From Verrucomicrobiota bacterium (lineage in GTDB: Bacteria > Verrucomicrobiota > Verrucomicrobiia > CAIQCK01): 64,000 bases of DNA. Below are positions 1 to 8,900 of the stretch, one piece after another. How positions within the stretch are numbered: position 1 is the first letter of the stretch; each line of letters starts with the position of its first letter. Both the position numbers and the translations under genes were made by a program. The stretch spans positions 1,290,142-1,354,141 of the forward strand of contig JACRQF010000009.1 of assembly GCA_016222825.1 (NCBI GenBank), read 5' to 3'. The notes beneath the pieces are model-generated. The model was not told the DNA's origin and made no database searches. It saw only the letters and a list, made by a program, of their open reading frames with translations.

Positions 1-94
1 TGCGTCCGGCGGCGGCATGGGTTTCCGCCATAGAGCACGCCAGCACGAGGCAGATCGCGCACACCACGGTTGAAACGGCGACGGGAGTTTTCAA
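1..94 (-). CDS. Partial CDS: N-terminus of a secreted protein
   Basis: Reading leftward from a TTG at 94-92, the frame stays open for 31 codons to the window edge. The encoded start has Lys at position 2, then a hydrophobic run of about 18 residues and an Ala-rich stretch, which looks like a signal peptide; the sequence VLAC inside it could be an imperfect lipobox. The TTG overlaps the stop codon of the ankyrin gene (TTGA), an arrangement typical of translational coupling. The body of the protein is outside the window, so its function cannot be read. The start codon is uncertain because no ATG is available nearby. Confidence 0.5.
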   Translation of the reverse strand, partial: MKTPVAVSTVVCAICLVLACSMAETHAAAGR

Positions 95-1524
95 GGCCGC
101 GAGCCTCTTGCCCCTTGCTGGATGACCTTGCCAGCCTTCCAGTTCACGTAGTAACCGTGCGCGTGTTGGATGATGGTGACGCCTTGATCGTTGGGAATGT
201 TGACGTTGGCGCCCCGCTCCAGCAACAGCTTGCAGATTTCGGGATTGTCTTTCATCAGGGCTTCGTGCAGCGGTGTCAGTTTGAACGGCCGGGTTACGGG
301 GTCCAACGCGGCGCCTTTGGAGACCAGAAGCTCGGCGATATCCCGGCGATCGCGCCCGCTTCTCGCGACCAAGTGCAGGGCCGTGAGGTTCTCCCGGGTC
401 GCCGCCTTCACATCAGCGCCTTTGGCCAGGAGCATCTCGACCACCTTCAAGTCGTCCGGTTGCCCTTCATCGCCTCGCGAGACGGCGTAAAAGAGCGGCG
501 GCCACGCGTCGTCAACCGTTGATGTGGTGTCCAAGTCTCTGGTGCGCTGGTTCACGTCCACGTTCTCCGCCGAGAGCAACACCGCCATCACGTCTTTCAT
601 GCCTTGGCGGGCGGCGAGGTGAAGGGCCGTGAAGCCTTCCTTGACCCGCCGGCAGTTCACGTCCGCGCCTTTCTCAACGAGCATCTTCACGACGGCGGTC
701 AGATCGTCGCTCGGCTTGGCGCCGTCAATGGCAAGGATGATCGTGCTACAGCCGGATTCCTTCTGCTTTATCTTCACATCCGCGCCGGCGTCGAGAAACG
801 CTTTGACGATCTCCGGCCCTTTTTGCAGCGACAGCGCGGTCTGAAACGCCTGGCTGTCGTTCATGTTGACGATCTTCGGGTTGGAGGTGAGCAACGCCTT
901 GACCTTGTCCGCCTCGCCATATTGGGAGGCGTAGGCAAGCCGCGTGGCCGCCTCTTCGTCTGTGAGCTTCTCGGCGGGTTTGGGCATGGCGGCCTGTTTG
1001 GCGCGGGCGGCTTCTTCCTCTTTGGACTTCTTCAAATCCGCCATGGCCTTCTGCGAGACTCCCTCGGCTTTTTGTTTCGCCTCCTGTTCTACTTGTGCCA
1101 CCGTTTTGCCGCCGACTCCCACAGCGCCTTCACCGATGCGGAAGATTACGATGGCAGTCGCGTCGGCCGCCGTCGCGGTCATCCGATACAGCCCCGCCGC
1201 CAAAGGCTTCTTGTCCAGAGTCTGATCCAGACGGACCTTGTTGGCGCCTTGCGCCATGACAATCGCGGTGCGCGAGCGTGCCTTGACACTGCCATCGTCG
1301 TTGGCGGCGGAGATGTTCAGGATGATCATCTCCGTCTCGGCCTTGATGACGACCTCGGCGTTGGGGTCAACCGCCTCCTTGACGACTGCGGCCGCGTCGA
1401 GCCGGCCCTCGTCCTTGGCCGGGTGGCCTCCAATGCTCAACGGAAACGGCAGTTCAACCGCGCTAACGGCTTGGGCAGCCGTGAAAACGGCCACGCCCGC
1501 GATCCACGCTCGTGTTTTCGTCAT
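91..1524 (-). CDS. Secreted ankyrin-repeat protein
   Basis: A 477-residue protein with a signal peptide (about residues 1-22, ending AVSA), a roughly 110-residue beta-rich N-terminal part, a charged Lys/Glu/Ala helical linker (about 145-190), and ankyrin repeats from about 190 to 470. The repeats show the usual GxTALHLAAR, LLxxGADVN and TPLHEAL signatures (for example FTALHLAARQG, TPLHEALMKD). Ankyrin repeats bind proteins, so a role in a periplasmic or extracellular protein complex is inferred; the partner is unknown. GGAGG lies about 9 bases before the ATG and supports this start. It is followed with a stop/start overlap by another exported protein, so the two probably form one transcript. 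No catalytic domain is recognisable in the N-terminal part. Confidence 0.9.
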   Translation of the reverse strand: MTKTRAWIAGVAVFTAAQAVSAVELPFPLSIGGHPAKDEGRLDAAAVVKEAVDPNAEVVIKAETEMIILNISAANDDGSVKARSRTAIVMAQGANKVRLDQTLDKKPLAAGLYRMTATAADATAIVIFRIGEGAVGVGGKTVAQVEQEAKQKAEGVSQKAMADLKKSKEEEAARAKQAAMPKPAEKLTDEEAATRLAYASQYGEADKVKALLTSNPKIVNMNDSQAFQTALSLQKGPEIVKAFLDAGADVKIKQKESGCSTIILAIDGAKPSDDLTAVVKMLVEKGADVNCRRVKEGFTALHLAARQGMKDVMAVLLSAENVDVNQRTRDLDTTSTVDDAWPPLFYAVSRGDEGQPDDLKVVEMLLAKGADVKAATRENLTALHLVARSGRDRRDIAELLVSKGAALDPVTRPFKLTPLHEALMKDNPEICKLLLERGANVNIPNDQGVTIIQHAHGYYVNWKAGKVIQQGARGSRP

Positions 1525-1766
1525 AGGGATGTCCTCCGTTGGTTTGCCGGCATCGTAGCTTCTTGCGGGCCTGCTGCAAGCTTAAGAATCGCAGCCGTCA
1601 CTGCCGCCGGTTTCCGCCGTGATACTCCGCGACCCCGGACCCGCAAAGCGTGGCGCGCCATGCTTGTCAATCGCCTGTGGACTTTGAGCGCCAACTCCAC
1701 TACAAACCCACAGGTTCGTTTCCTGGCCGCCCGCCGGTCGGGGCGGCTTCGGAAACGACGTGCGGA

Positions 1767-3467
1767 ATGAAAGCCAACGATTCAGATTTGCGCGAGCGGT
1801 TCGAGCGGTTGCAGGCGCTTCACAACATCAGCACCGCGCTGAACACCACGCTCGACCCGCGGCAGGTGGTCAGCCTTGTCTTGCGCGAAGCCGTGCGCGT
1901 CACCCAAGCCGACAGCGGCTCGGTGGTGCTCCTGAATCCCGAAACCGGCCGGCTGGACATCGAGGACTCGTTCGGGCTGGGGCCGGACGCCGTGCGGGTC
2001 AAACTGCGCATGGGCGAAGGCATCACCGGATGGGTCGCCGAACACGCCCAGCCGTTGCGCGTCAGCGACGTGACCGGCGAGCGGCGCTACGTTGCCGTGC
2101 GCGAGGGCGTCCGCAGCGAACTGGCCGTGCCGCTGGAGTTTGAGGGCCAGGTCCAGGGTGTGCTCAACGTGGACAGCGACCGGCTTGGCGCGTTCAGCGC
2201 CGCCGACGAGGAACTGCTGCTGGCGATGGCGGTGCAGGCCGCGCGCGTCCTCCACAACGCATGGCTCATCCGCCAACTCCGCCAGCGCGCCACGCAGCTC
2301 GAAACGCTCATCACCATCGGCCAGGACATCCTGCTGCCGCTCACGCTGGAGGAAGTGCTCCGGCACATCGTGCATGAGGCGCGGCGTCTGATGCGGGCGC
2401 GGCTTTGCTCGGTGCTGCTGCTGACGCCGGACCGCGAGGAACTGGAGTTGAAGGCGAGCGACGGCGCGGGCGAGGATTATGTGCGGCGGCCAAACCTCAA
2501 GGTGGCCGACTGCCTGGTCGGCGTCGTTGTGCGACGCAAGCGGCACCTGACCATTCCCAATGTCCAGGAAAGCGACCAGTATCGGCACACCGAGCTGGCA
2601 CGCCAGGAGGGCTTGGTGTCGTTGTTGAGCGTGCCCCTCGTTTCCGGCGACGAGGCAATCGGCGTGCTGTCGGTCTATACTGGCGAACCGCACCGTTTCT
2701 CCAACGACGAAATCCTGCTGCTGACGGCGTTGGCCGGCCTCGGTTCCGTGGCGGTGCGCAAGGCGCAGCTTTACGAAAAGGTCGTGGATGTCGAGGAACA
2801 GCTCCGCCAGAACGAACAACTCAGCGCGCTCGGCCTGCTCGCCGCGGAGATCGCCCACGAAATCCGCAACCCGCTCACGGTCGTCAAGATGCTCTTCCAT
2901 GCGCTCGACCTCCGGTTTCCCGACGACGACCCGCGCTCCAAGGACGCGGCCATCATCGGGCAGAAGATGGACCAGATGAACCGCATCCTGGACCAGACGC
3001 TGACCTTCGCGCGGCGCAGCGAACCGGAGTTGAAGCCGGCCGACGTGAACGCGCTCTTCGACGACGTGTTGCTGCTCGTGCGCCACAAGCTCGCGCAACA
3101 GGGTATCACGCTCCAGTGGCGGCCGGCGGCCGACCTGCCGCCCGCGGCGCTGGACCGCACGCAGATCGAGCAGGCTGCGCTCAACCTCATCCTCAACGCC
3201 GCGCAGGCCATGCCGCGGGGCGGCACGCTCACCATCGCCACGCAAGCGCGCGAGCCGGGCGTGTGTGTGAGCATCAGCGACACCGGCGTCGGCATGACGG
3301 ACGAGATGCAGCAGCGGCTCTTCGAGGGGTTTCTCACCACCAAGACCGCCGGCACGGGCCTCGGCCTCGCCGTCGTGCGCAAGATCATTGACGCCCACCA
3401 CGGCCGCATCGAAGTGGACAGCTCCCCCGGCAGAGGCACCACCTTCCGCGTGTTTTTGCCGGTGTAA
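1767..3467 (+). CDS. GAF-GAF soluble sensor histidine kinase
   Basis: A 566-residue cytoplasmic kinase with no membrane segment. Two GAF sensor domains (about residues 20-155 and 180-325) precede a HisKA dimerisation domain with the phospho-acceptor H364 in the H-box AHEIRNPL, then a HATPase domain: N-box around residue 475, G1 box SDTGVGM (D505), F-box LFEGFLTTK and G2 box GTGLGL (from G529). The H-box and ATPase are of the NtrB/AtoS type. GAF domains usually sense small ligands or redox state, but no haem or cyclic-nucleotide signature can be read here. The frame is open to a GTG-like start at 1650, but those extra 39 residues do not look like protein of this family, so the ATG before KANDSDL is preferred. 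No response regulator is adjacent. It converges with thiD with 3 bases between stops. Confidence 0.9.
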   Translation: MKANDSDLRERFERLQALHNISTALNTTLDPRQVVSLVLREAVRVTQADSGSVVLLNPETGRLDIEDSFGLGPDAVRVKLRMGEGITGWVAEHAQPLRVSDVTGERRYVAVREGVRSELAVPLEFEGQVQGVLNVDSDRLGAFSAADEELLLAMAVQAARVLHNAWLIRQLRQRATQLETLITIGQDILLPLTLEEVLRHIVHEARRLMRARLCSVLLLTPDREELELKASDGAGEDYVRRPNLKVADCLVGVVVRRKRHLTIPNVQESDQYRHTELARQEGLVSLLSVPLVSGDEAIGVLSVYTGEPHRFSNDEILLLTALAGLGSVAVRKAQLYEKVVDVEEQLRQNEQLSALGLLAAEIAHEIRNPLTVVKMLFHALDLRFPDDDPRSKDAAIIGQKMDQMNRILDQTLTFARRSEPELKPADVNALFDDVLLLVRHKLAQQGITLQWRPAADLPPAALDRTQIEQAALNLILNAAQAMPRGGTLTIATQAREPGVCVSISDTGVGMTDEMQQRLFEGFLTTKTAGTGLGLAVVRKIIDAHHGRIEVDSSPGRGTTFRVFLPV

Positions 3468-3470
3468 AAA

Positions 3471-4238
3471 TCAAACCCGGCAGCGGCTTTGGAACTGTTT
3501 GGTGACGTGGCTCTTCGCCCGCCGCACCGCCTCGACCAGACCGGCTCCGCGCGCCAACCACGCGGCGATAGCCGCCGAGTAGATGCAGCCGCTGCCGTGA
3601 ATCTTCATCCCCGCCACTCGCGATGCGCGGAACTCATGAAGCCGCCCGCTCTCGCACAGCACGTCCACAGCGGCCTCGCCCTCCGGCAGATGGCCGCCTT
3701 TGATCAACACGGCGATTCCCAAGCGCGCGGAGAGCCGCTTCGTTGCTTCTCGCATTTCCTCAATGCCACGGATCGGCTCGCCGCCGAGCAACACACGGGC
3801 TTCGTCGAGGTTCGGCGTGACGAGCATCGCCAGCGGCAGCAGTTTGTCGCGCAGGGCTGCAACCGCCGGCGCGCTCAACAGCCGATGGCCGCTGCTGGAC
3901 ACCATGACCGGGTCCACGACGATGTTCTTCAGCCGCTGCCGCGCCAGTTCGCGCACCACCGCCGCAACAATCGCCGCGTTCGCCAGCATCCCCGTCTTTA
4001 CCGCGGCCGGCCGGGCTTCGTCACACACCGCCTCGATTTGCCGCGCGACGATCGCCGCTCGCGCCGTCTGGACGCCGGTGACCTCGCGGGCGTTCTGGCA
4101 GGTGATGGCGGTGATCGCGCTCGCGCCGCGCACGCCAAGCGCCCAGAACGCGCGCAAGTCCGCCTGCACGCCCGCGCCGCCGCTGCTGTCAGAGCCGGCA
4201 ACGGTCAGCGCGAGGGGATGTGACCTTGTGGATTTCAT
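3471..4238 (-). CDS. thiD: Hydroxymethylpyrimidine/phosphomethylpyrimidine kinase
   Basis: A 255-residue ribokinase-fold enzyme of thiamine biosynthesis. It phosphorylates HMP and HMP-P to HMP-PP in the cytoplasm, the substrate of ThiE. Diagnostic features are the N-terminal AGSDSSGGAGVQADL loop, the following ITAITCQN segment, DPVMVSSSGHRLL, KGGHLP, and the C-terminal HGSGC anion-hole motif (H214-C218), normally HGTGC in ThiD. Length is normal for the family. It stands alone, not next to other thi genes, and no TPP-riboswitch-like structure is evident in the 24 bases separating it from the divergent DUF971 gene, so regulation is not visible. Confidence 0.93.
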   Translation of the reverse strand: MKSTRSHPLALTVAGSDSSGGAGVQADLRAFWALGVRGASAITAITCQNAREVTGVQTARAAIVARQIEAVCDEARPAAVKTGMLANAAIVAAVVRELARQRLKNIVVDPVMVSSSGHRLLSAPAVAALRDKLLPLAMLVTPNLDEARVLLGGEPIRGIEEMREATKRLSARLGIAVLIKGGHLPEGEAAVDVLCESGRLHEFRASRVAGMKIHGSGCIYSAAIAAWLARGAGLVEAVRRAKSHVTKQFQSRCRV

Positions 4239-4262
4239 GACACCTGCTAGCTTTTTGCGGAC

Positions 4263-4595
4263 ATGACTCCGAAAGATATTCAGCGCATCGGCGAAGAGCT
4301 AGCGATTTCGTGGCTGGACGGCCACGAAACCTATTTGAAGCTGGAGGAACTGCGCCGGCACTGCCCGTGCGCCGGTTGCCAGGGCGAGCCTGACGTGCTC
4401 GGCCGCGTCCACCGGGGACCGCCGCCGACACTCACGCCTGAGAGCTTCCAACTGGTCAGCATCCAAGCCGTCGGCGGCTACGCGATCCAGCCGGTCTGGC
4501 AGGACGGCCACCACTCCGGCATCTATTCGTTCAGTTATCTGCGCTCACTTTGCCCTTGCGACGAATGTGCGAAGGCCCGGCAGCAGGCGGGTTGA
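4263..4595 (+). CDS. DUF971 (GBBH-like N-terminal domain) protein
   Basis: A 110-residue single-domain protein matching the DUF971 / gamma-butyrobetaine hydroxylase-like N-terminal family: IxRIGEELAISWLDGHE at the start, ELRRHCPCAGCQGE in the middle, and YSFSYLRSLCPCDEC at the end. The two CPCxxC clusters (HCPCAGC and LCPCDEC) are a likely metal site, zinc or Fe-S. Family members are often found near iron-sulfur or MRP/ApbC genes, but neither is present here. It is divergent from thiD with 24 bases between start codons, and its stop lies 2 bases from the convergent M50 protease gene. The molecular function is not established. Confidence 0.88.
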   Translation: MTPKDIQRIGEELAISWLDGHETYLKLEELRRHCPCAGCQGEPDVLGRVHRGPPPTLTPESFQLVSIQAVGGYAIQPVWQDGHHSGIYSFSYLRSLCPCDECAKARQQAG

Positions 4596-4597
4596 GA

Positions 4598-5374
4598 TCA
4601 GTAACTGGCCGCCCGCAGCAGTTCGATCTGCATCTGCGTGGCGTGCATCATCCAGCCGAGCATGGCGGCGAGGCCGAAGTAGATGAAACTCATCAACGCG
4701 CGCTGGCCCGGCGTCAACTCGAAGAACCGCCGCTCCGTTTCGCTCTGCCCGCGGAACAGCGCGAACACCCGCGGCAGCGACAGGCCGACGATCAGCAGGA
4801 CGAAGATGTTGAACGAGGATTGCAGCAACACGAACACCATCAAGACCAGTCCCGCCACCCACAGCCACGGCGAGATCGCCGTCACAACCCGGCCGCCGTC
4901 CAGCGGCACAATCGGGATCAGGTTGAACAGGTTCAGCCAGAAGCCGGCGTAAGCCAGCACGAGGAAAAGTGGATCCCTCAGAAACTCGTAAGTGAGCAGG
5001 CACACGAGCGCGCCCGCCGTGCCCATCAGCGGCCCGCCGATGCCGACCTGCGCTTCGATCCAGGCATTGCGCGGCGCTTCCTTAAGCGCGATGGCCGCCC
5101 CCATGAACGGGATGAACACCGGCATGCCAACCTTCAGCCCGCACCGGCGCGCGGCGACGAGGTGCCCGCACTCATGCACGAACAGCAACACGACGAAGCC
5201 GGCCGCAAACCACCAGCCCCAGTAATAAGCATAGACGGCGATGCTCAGAATCATCGTGCCGCCGGTCTTGAGCAGGAACGGGAAGAACTTGAAGATGAGC
5301 ACGGCGGCAGCGGCGATGGCCGCGAACCATTTCCTCCACGGGCTGTGATGTTGCGGTTGATAAACGTGACTCAA
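4598..5374 (-). CDS. M50 family (site-2-type) membrane metalloprotease
   Basis: A 258-residue integral membrane protein with five or six hydrophobic segments. The zinc-binding HExxH motif is H67-E-C-G-H71 in the second segment, and the third ligand is the Asp of NLIPIVPLDGG (about residue 159), so both S2P signatures are intact. Members of this short S2P class (resembling Bacillus SpoIVFB-type and stand-alone M50 proteins) cleave within or near the membrane. No PDZ domain is visible, unlike RseP. It is the last gene of an operon: its ATG overlaps the LemA stop by 4 bases (ATGA). The substrate is unknown; the pairing with LemA suggests an envelope function. Confidence 0.9.
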   Translation of the reverse strand: MSHVYQPQHHSPWRKWFAAIAAAAVLIFKFFPFLLKTGGTMILSIAVYAYYWGWWFAAGFVVLLFVHECGHLVAARRCGLKVGMPVFIPFMGAAIALKEAPRNAWIEAQVGIGGPLMGTAGALVCLLTYEFLRDPLFLVLAYAGFWLNLFNLIPIVPLDGGRVVTAISPWLWVAGLVLMVFVLLQSSFNIFVLLIVGLSLPRVFALFRGQSETERRFFELTPGQRALMSFIYFGLAAMLGWMMHATQMQIELLRAASY

Positions 5375-5874
5375 CTCTTCTCTCCTTCCGTTGCTTCCAG
5401 AACAAACTCCTCGCGCGGCTCGTAATGAAAAACCCGCGCCACAACCGCCTGCCGCTCCAGCACCGCGTTGTAATCGCGGACTTGCGCGTTGTAATCGTCC
5501 GCCGCGCGTTGCACGGCCGCAAACGCCGCGGGCAGCGCCGCCGCGGCTTCGGCAAACCGCTCATCGCCGCCAATCGCAAGGGCGTCGCGCAAGCAACGGC
5601 TCAACTGGTCCTCCGACCGCGGTTTCATCGCAAAGCCGGAGACGAACTCCGCTTGCGTGAGCGCATCGTGCAGCGCGAGAATGCGCGGATCGTCGGGGCG
5701 CGCGGCATTGGCGACCATCTGGCGGCCCAGATCGTGGCGCTGTTCCAAGGCAGCCTGCGCGCGCGACCATGCGGCGGCGACGCGCGTGGCTTGTGCCTGG
5801 AGCCGGCGTTTGCCCAGCGCCAGCACCACGAGGGCCCAAAGCAGGGCCAGTCCGACAATGCTGATGAGCGTCAC
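5371..5874 (-). CDS. LemA family protein
   Basis: A 167-residue protein with one N-terminal membrane segment (residues 1-18) followed by a helical LemA domain. The family signature is the YNAQVRDYNAVLE segment followed by the hydrophobic-Phe and EPREEF motif at the C-terminus. LemA proteins form helical bundles anchored in the inner membrane; their biochemical role is still poorly defined. It overlaps both neighbours by 4 bases, a sign of translational coupling in the order DJ-1/PfpI, LemA, M50 protease. LemA genes are often next to membrane metalloproteases such as HtpX, and here an M50 protease takes that place. Confidence 0.85.
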   Translation of the reverse strand: MTLISIVGLALLWALVVLALGKRRLQAQATRVAAAWSRAQAALEQRHDLGRQMVANAARPDDPRILALHDALTQAEFVSGFAMKPRSEDQLSRCLRDALAIGGDERFAEAAAALPAAFAAVQRAADDYNAQVRDYNAVLERQAVVARVFHYEPREEFVLEATEGEKS

Positions 5875-6428
5875 AGCCGGGCTTGCACTCCCTGATTGAT
5901 CTCGGCAGCCTGCTCCTTGCCGCAGAGCAGTTCAACCAGTTTGAAGGCGAACTCCATCGCCGTGCCCGCCGACTGGCTCGTCACCACCAGTCCGTCCACG
6001 ACGACGCGCTCATCCACGACCTCGCCTGCGAGCAGCAGCGCGCGCGAACCGGGATGACCGGTGGCGCGCCGGCCCCGCAACACGCCGAAGGCCGACAGCA
6101 CCGTCGGCGCGGCGCAGATGGCGGCGGTGATCTTGTTCCGGGCGCGCAGCCGCTCAACGAGCGTCTTGACGCGCGGATCGGCGCGGAGGTTGTTCGTGCC
6201 GGGCTGGCCGCCGGGCAGGACGATCATGTCGAACTCATCGGCGCGCGCCATTGCCTCATCGAGAGCACAGTCCGGCAGGTGTTTGGTCTTGCGCGAAGCC
6301 TCGATCACACCCGGCTGCGTGCCCGCCACCGTCACTTCGACGCCGGCGCGGCGCAGGATGTCTATAACGGTAATCGCCTCGATCTCCTCGAAGCCCGGCG
6401 CGAGTGGAACCAGAACCTTTTTCGTCAT
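5871..6428 (-). CDS. DJ-1/PfpI family protein (YajL-like)
   Basis: A 185-residue flavodoxin-like protein of the DJ-1 superfamily. It has the N-terminal APGFEEIEAI motif with the conserved acidic residue, DMIVLPGGQPG, and the nucleophile elbow AAICAAP with C105, followed by RRATGHPG. The arrangement is that of YajL/DJ-1 rather than the hexameric PfpI proteases. Family members act as glyoxalase III or deglycase-like enzymes, or as redox chaperones; which applies here cannot be settled from sequence. It is the first gene of a three-gene operon with LemA and the M50 protease, joined by ATGA overlaps. Length is normal. Confidence 0.9.
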   Translation of the reverse strand: MTKKVLVPLAPGFEEIEAITVIDILRRAGVEVTVAGTQPGVIEASRKTKHLPDCALDEAMARADEFDMIVLPGGQPGTNNLRADPRVKTLVERLRARNKITAAICAAPTVLSAFGVLRGRRATGHPGSRALLLAGEVVDERVVVDGLVVTSQSAGTAMEFAFKLVELLCGKEQAAEINQGVQARL

Positions 6429-6492
6429 CGTCCGACCCTAGCACGGAACATGGCTTGCGTTCAACGACGCTACCTGCTGTTCACGCGCCAAC

Positions 6493-8790
6493 TCACTTCT
6501 TTTTTCCACCGGTGGCTTGGTTGATGACAACGCGCTGGCGGAACTGGGCCGAGGCCCCCTTGCCAGCGGCCACGTCGTCCTCGGTGAAGGTGGCCATGAG
6601 AATCTGTTTCTCGGCGGTGCGCGCGAAGTCGTAGATGACGTAAATCGTGCCGTCGGGAGCTTGCACGCCGTCGGGATAGGAAACGCCGGCGCGCTCGTCG
6701 AGCATCAGGCCGCCGCGCCACGTCTTGCCGTCGTCGTCGGAGAGGTGCGCGATGAGATGGGAGCGCGTCTTTTTGTCGGGCGGCTCGTGGTGGACGAGAA
6801 GGAGTTTGCCGGAGGCGAGGCGGCGGATGAAGAACCGCGAGTTGAGGTGCGGGATGCTGGAGGGCTTGCCTTCGCTCCACGTCTTGCCGCCATCGGTGGA
6901 GACGCTCTCGCCAATGCCGTATTCCGTCCGCACGAGCGTCCAGAGGCTGCCATCGCGGCGCTCGACGATCATGTGCTCGTCGAAGACGCGCTTCGGCACC
7001 TGCGCGCCGATGCGGAGGTTCCAAGTCTTGCCCTTGTCGGCGGAGCACAGAACATTCGCGCCGGTTTCGGCAGCGAGGTTGTGGGCGTAGGCCATGTTCT
7101 TGAGGCCGGACGCATTGCGTTTCCAGACCGCGACGGGCAGCAACCACTCGCCGCTGGTGAGGACGGTAGGCTTGTTCATCATGATGCCGTTGCTGAGGCG
7201 GCGCGGTGCGGACCATTTCGGTTTTTCGTCGCCGGAATTTTCCGTGACGATGGCCCAAACGCCGGCGCGGCCGTCCCACCACGACACGCCCTGCGCCCAG
7301 AAGAACCAGAGCCGGCCCTGCGGATCGTGCCAGAGGCACGGGTCGAACGCGCGCACCGCGCCGGGCGGGTCAATGACGAGTTTCACCTTCGACCACGATT
7401 TACCGTTGGCGCTGGTGACGAGCACGACGAAGTTGTCCGGGCCTTCGCCGGTGCCGCCGCCATACCACGTGGCCCAGAGGCGGCCGTTGGCGGCGCGCTC
7501 GATGCCGGGGATGCCCTGGAACGCACGCACGCTGTCGGCGTATTGCGGGCCGAGGTCGGTGTTGGCGAATGCCGGCTGGAGCGCGGGGTCGCGGACGATC
7601 TCCGCGCCGAGTTCGTCGATCTCCTTCATCGTGAAGCGGACGCTGACGATGAACGGCGACTCGCCGGCGATCCAGTGGCCGTAGGTCGTGCTGACGAACG
7701 TGCCGTCGGGCAGCAGTTCGAGGCCGGCATAGGTGCAATCGGCGCCCTTGTGGTTGTCCATCAGCCGCACGCGATACTGCCCCTCGCGGCCGTGGACGAT
7801 GTCGTCGTAGGTGCCAACCCAGCCGACCCAATCGCCGTAGGTTGGACTTTCGTGCGTCGTGTCGCGGAACGTGATGAACAATCGGCCGTCGGGCGCGTAG
7901 CGGGCGACGTGGCGGTCGCCTGTGAGCGCGCCGGGCAACTCGCGCGGCTCCGTCCACGTCTCGCCCTCGTCGTTGGAGAAGATGACGAACGAGTTGAGTT
8001 GGCGGCTGTTTTCGCGCAGCAACACGACGAGTTGCTTGCCGTCGGGCGAGCGCACGATGCCCGGCTCGCACAGGTGAGCGCCCGGCCGCGACGCGATGGC
8101 GACGGGCTGGCCCCACGTGAGGCCGCCGTCGGTGGAGATGGTCTTGTAAACGATGAACTTCGGCGGGCCTTTGTGCTTCGTGCAAGGCGAGCCATGAACC
8201 TCGTCCGGCCCGCCGCGCAGGAACCGGCCGTCGTCGTGGAAGAGGGCCATGTAGTTGCCGTTCTTGAGCCGCTCGACGCTGGCCATCGTGACAACGCCGC
8301 CGAAGTCACCGATGGGGTTGAGTTCGCTCCAAGTCGCGCCGTCGTCCTCCGACACGGCCATGCGGATCGGGTAGAGGCCGGAGAACATGATGAGCCGCTT
8401 CTTGCCCGCAGCGTCCACGACACGGTGAATCGTCGGCACTTCTAGCGATGTGGCCCAACTCGAAGGTGTTGGCAGCCGCTCGGACCATGTGCGACCGCCG
8501 TCGGTGCTGCGCTTCATCACGACCGCGCCGCGCCCGTGGCCTTTCGGATAGACGGCGATCATCGTCTTGCCGTCTTCGAGCAACACGGTGGTCGGGTGGC
8601 CAAGATACTGGCCGGGTTCCTTGTCCACAACGACCTGCCGCTCCGTCTGGCTCGCGAGGTCAATCAGCGGGACGTTGTAGCCGCGCGACTGCGGCTTCGG
8701 CGCGGGAGTGGCGGCGAAGTTGGTGGACGTGATGGTTGCGAGCAGGAGAAAGGCGGCGTTCTTGATCAACCAGTTGTGGCGAGCATTCAT
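6493..8790 (-). CDS. Secreted BNR-repeat (sialidase-superfamily) protein
   Basis: A 765-residue exported protein made of two consecutive sialidase-like beta-propeller halves. At least eight Asp-boxes (SxDxGxTW) can be read, including STDGGRTW, SEDDGATW, STDGGLTW, SNDEGETW, SADKGKTW, STDGGKTW and SDDDGKTW. An N-terminal signal peptide runs to about residue 27 (ATITSTNFAA). The ATG at 8790 is chosen because GGAG sits about 9 bases upstream; an in-frame ATG 13 codons earlier lacks a site. The fold is shared by exo-sialidases and by many glycan-binding or glycan-cleaving proteins. The arginine triad of true sialidases is not obvious, so sialidase activity should not be assumed. A ThuA protein lies upstream on the same strand. 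Confidence 0.87.
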   Translation of the reverse strand: MNARHNWLIKNAAFLLLATITSTNFAATPAPKPQSRGYNVPLIDLASQTERQVVVDKEPGQYLGHPTTVLLEDGKTMIAVYPKGHGRGAVVMKRSTDGGRTWSERLPTPSSWATSLEVPTIHRVVDAAGKKRLIMFSGLYPIRMAVSEDDGATWSELNPIGDFGGVVTMASVERLKNGNYMALFHDDGRFLRGGPDEVHGSPCTKHKGPPKFIVYKTISTDGGLTWGQPVAIASRPGAHLCEPGIVRSPDGKQLVVLLRENSRQLNSFVIFSNDEGETWTEPRELPGALTGDRHVARYAPDGRLFITFRDTTHESPTYGDWVGWVGTYDDIVHGREGQYRVRLMDNHKGADCTYAGLELLPDGTFVSTTYGHWIAGESPFIVSVRFTMKEIDELGAEIVRDPALQPAFANTDLGPQYADSVRAFQGIPGIERAANGRLWATWYGGGTGEGPDNFVVLVTSANGKSWSKVKLVIDPPGAVRAFDPCLWHDPQGRLWFFWAQGVSWWDGRAGVWAIVTENSGDEKPKWSAPRRLSNGIMMNKPTVLTSGEWLLPVAVWKRNASGLKNMAYAHNLAAETGANVLCSADKGKTWNLRIGAQVPKRVFDEHMIVERRDGSLWTLVRTEYGIGESVSTDGGKTWSEGKPSSIPHLNSRFFIRRLASGKLLLVHHEPPDKKTRSHLIAHLSDDDGKTWRGGLMLDERAGVSYPDGVQAPDGTIYVIYDFARTAEKQILMATFTEDDVAAGKGASAQFRQRVVINQATGGKKK

Positions 8791-8818
8791 GTTCAAAACT
8801 CCAAATTTCGAAAAAATG

Positions 8819-8861
8819 CCAAGATTCAAACTCCAGTTTGTGTTTGGAGCTTGGAACTTGG
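8819..8861. repeat. Imperfect hairpin between ThuA and BNR genes
   Basis: Two 17-base arms (8819-8835 and 8845-8861) pair at 14 of 17 positions around a 9-base loop. The sequence is A+T-richer than its surroundings and built from repeated CTTGG/CCAAG words. It lies in the 110-base gap after the ThuA stop codon and before the BNR start. It may act as a terminator or attenuator, or be one copy of a dispersed palindromic repeat. Confidence 0.6.
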
Positions 8862-8900
8862 TGCTTCTTTGTTCTTACTGCGAAATCCAACCGTGTCAGG

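Noticed and set aside
604..1770. 388-codon plus-strand frame opposite the ankyrin gene
   Set aside because: Arg/Gly-rich shadow without motif; ankyrin repeats and RBS fit the minus strand.
1782..3401. 539-codon minus-strand frame across the histidine kinase
   Set aside because: Shadow in high-GC DNA; the kinase motifs are on the plus strand.
6517..8445. 642-codon plus-strand frame opposite the BNR gene
   Set aside because: Shadow; Asp-boxes prove the minus strand codes.
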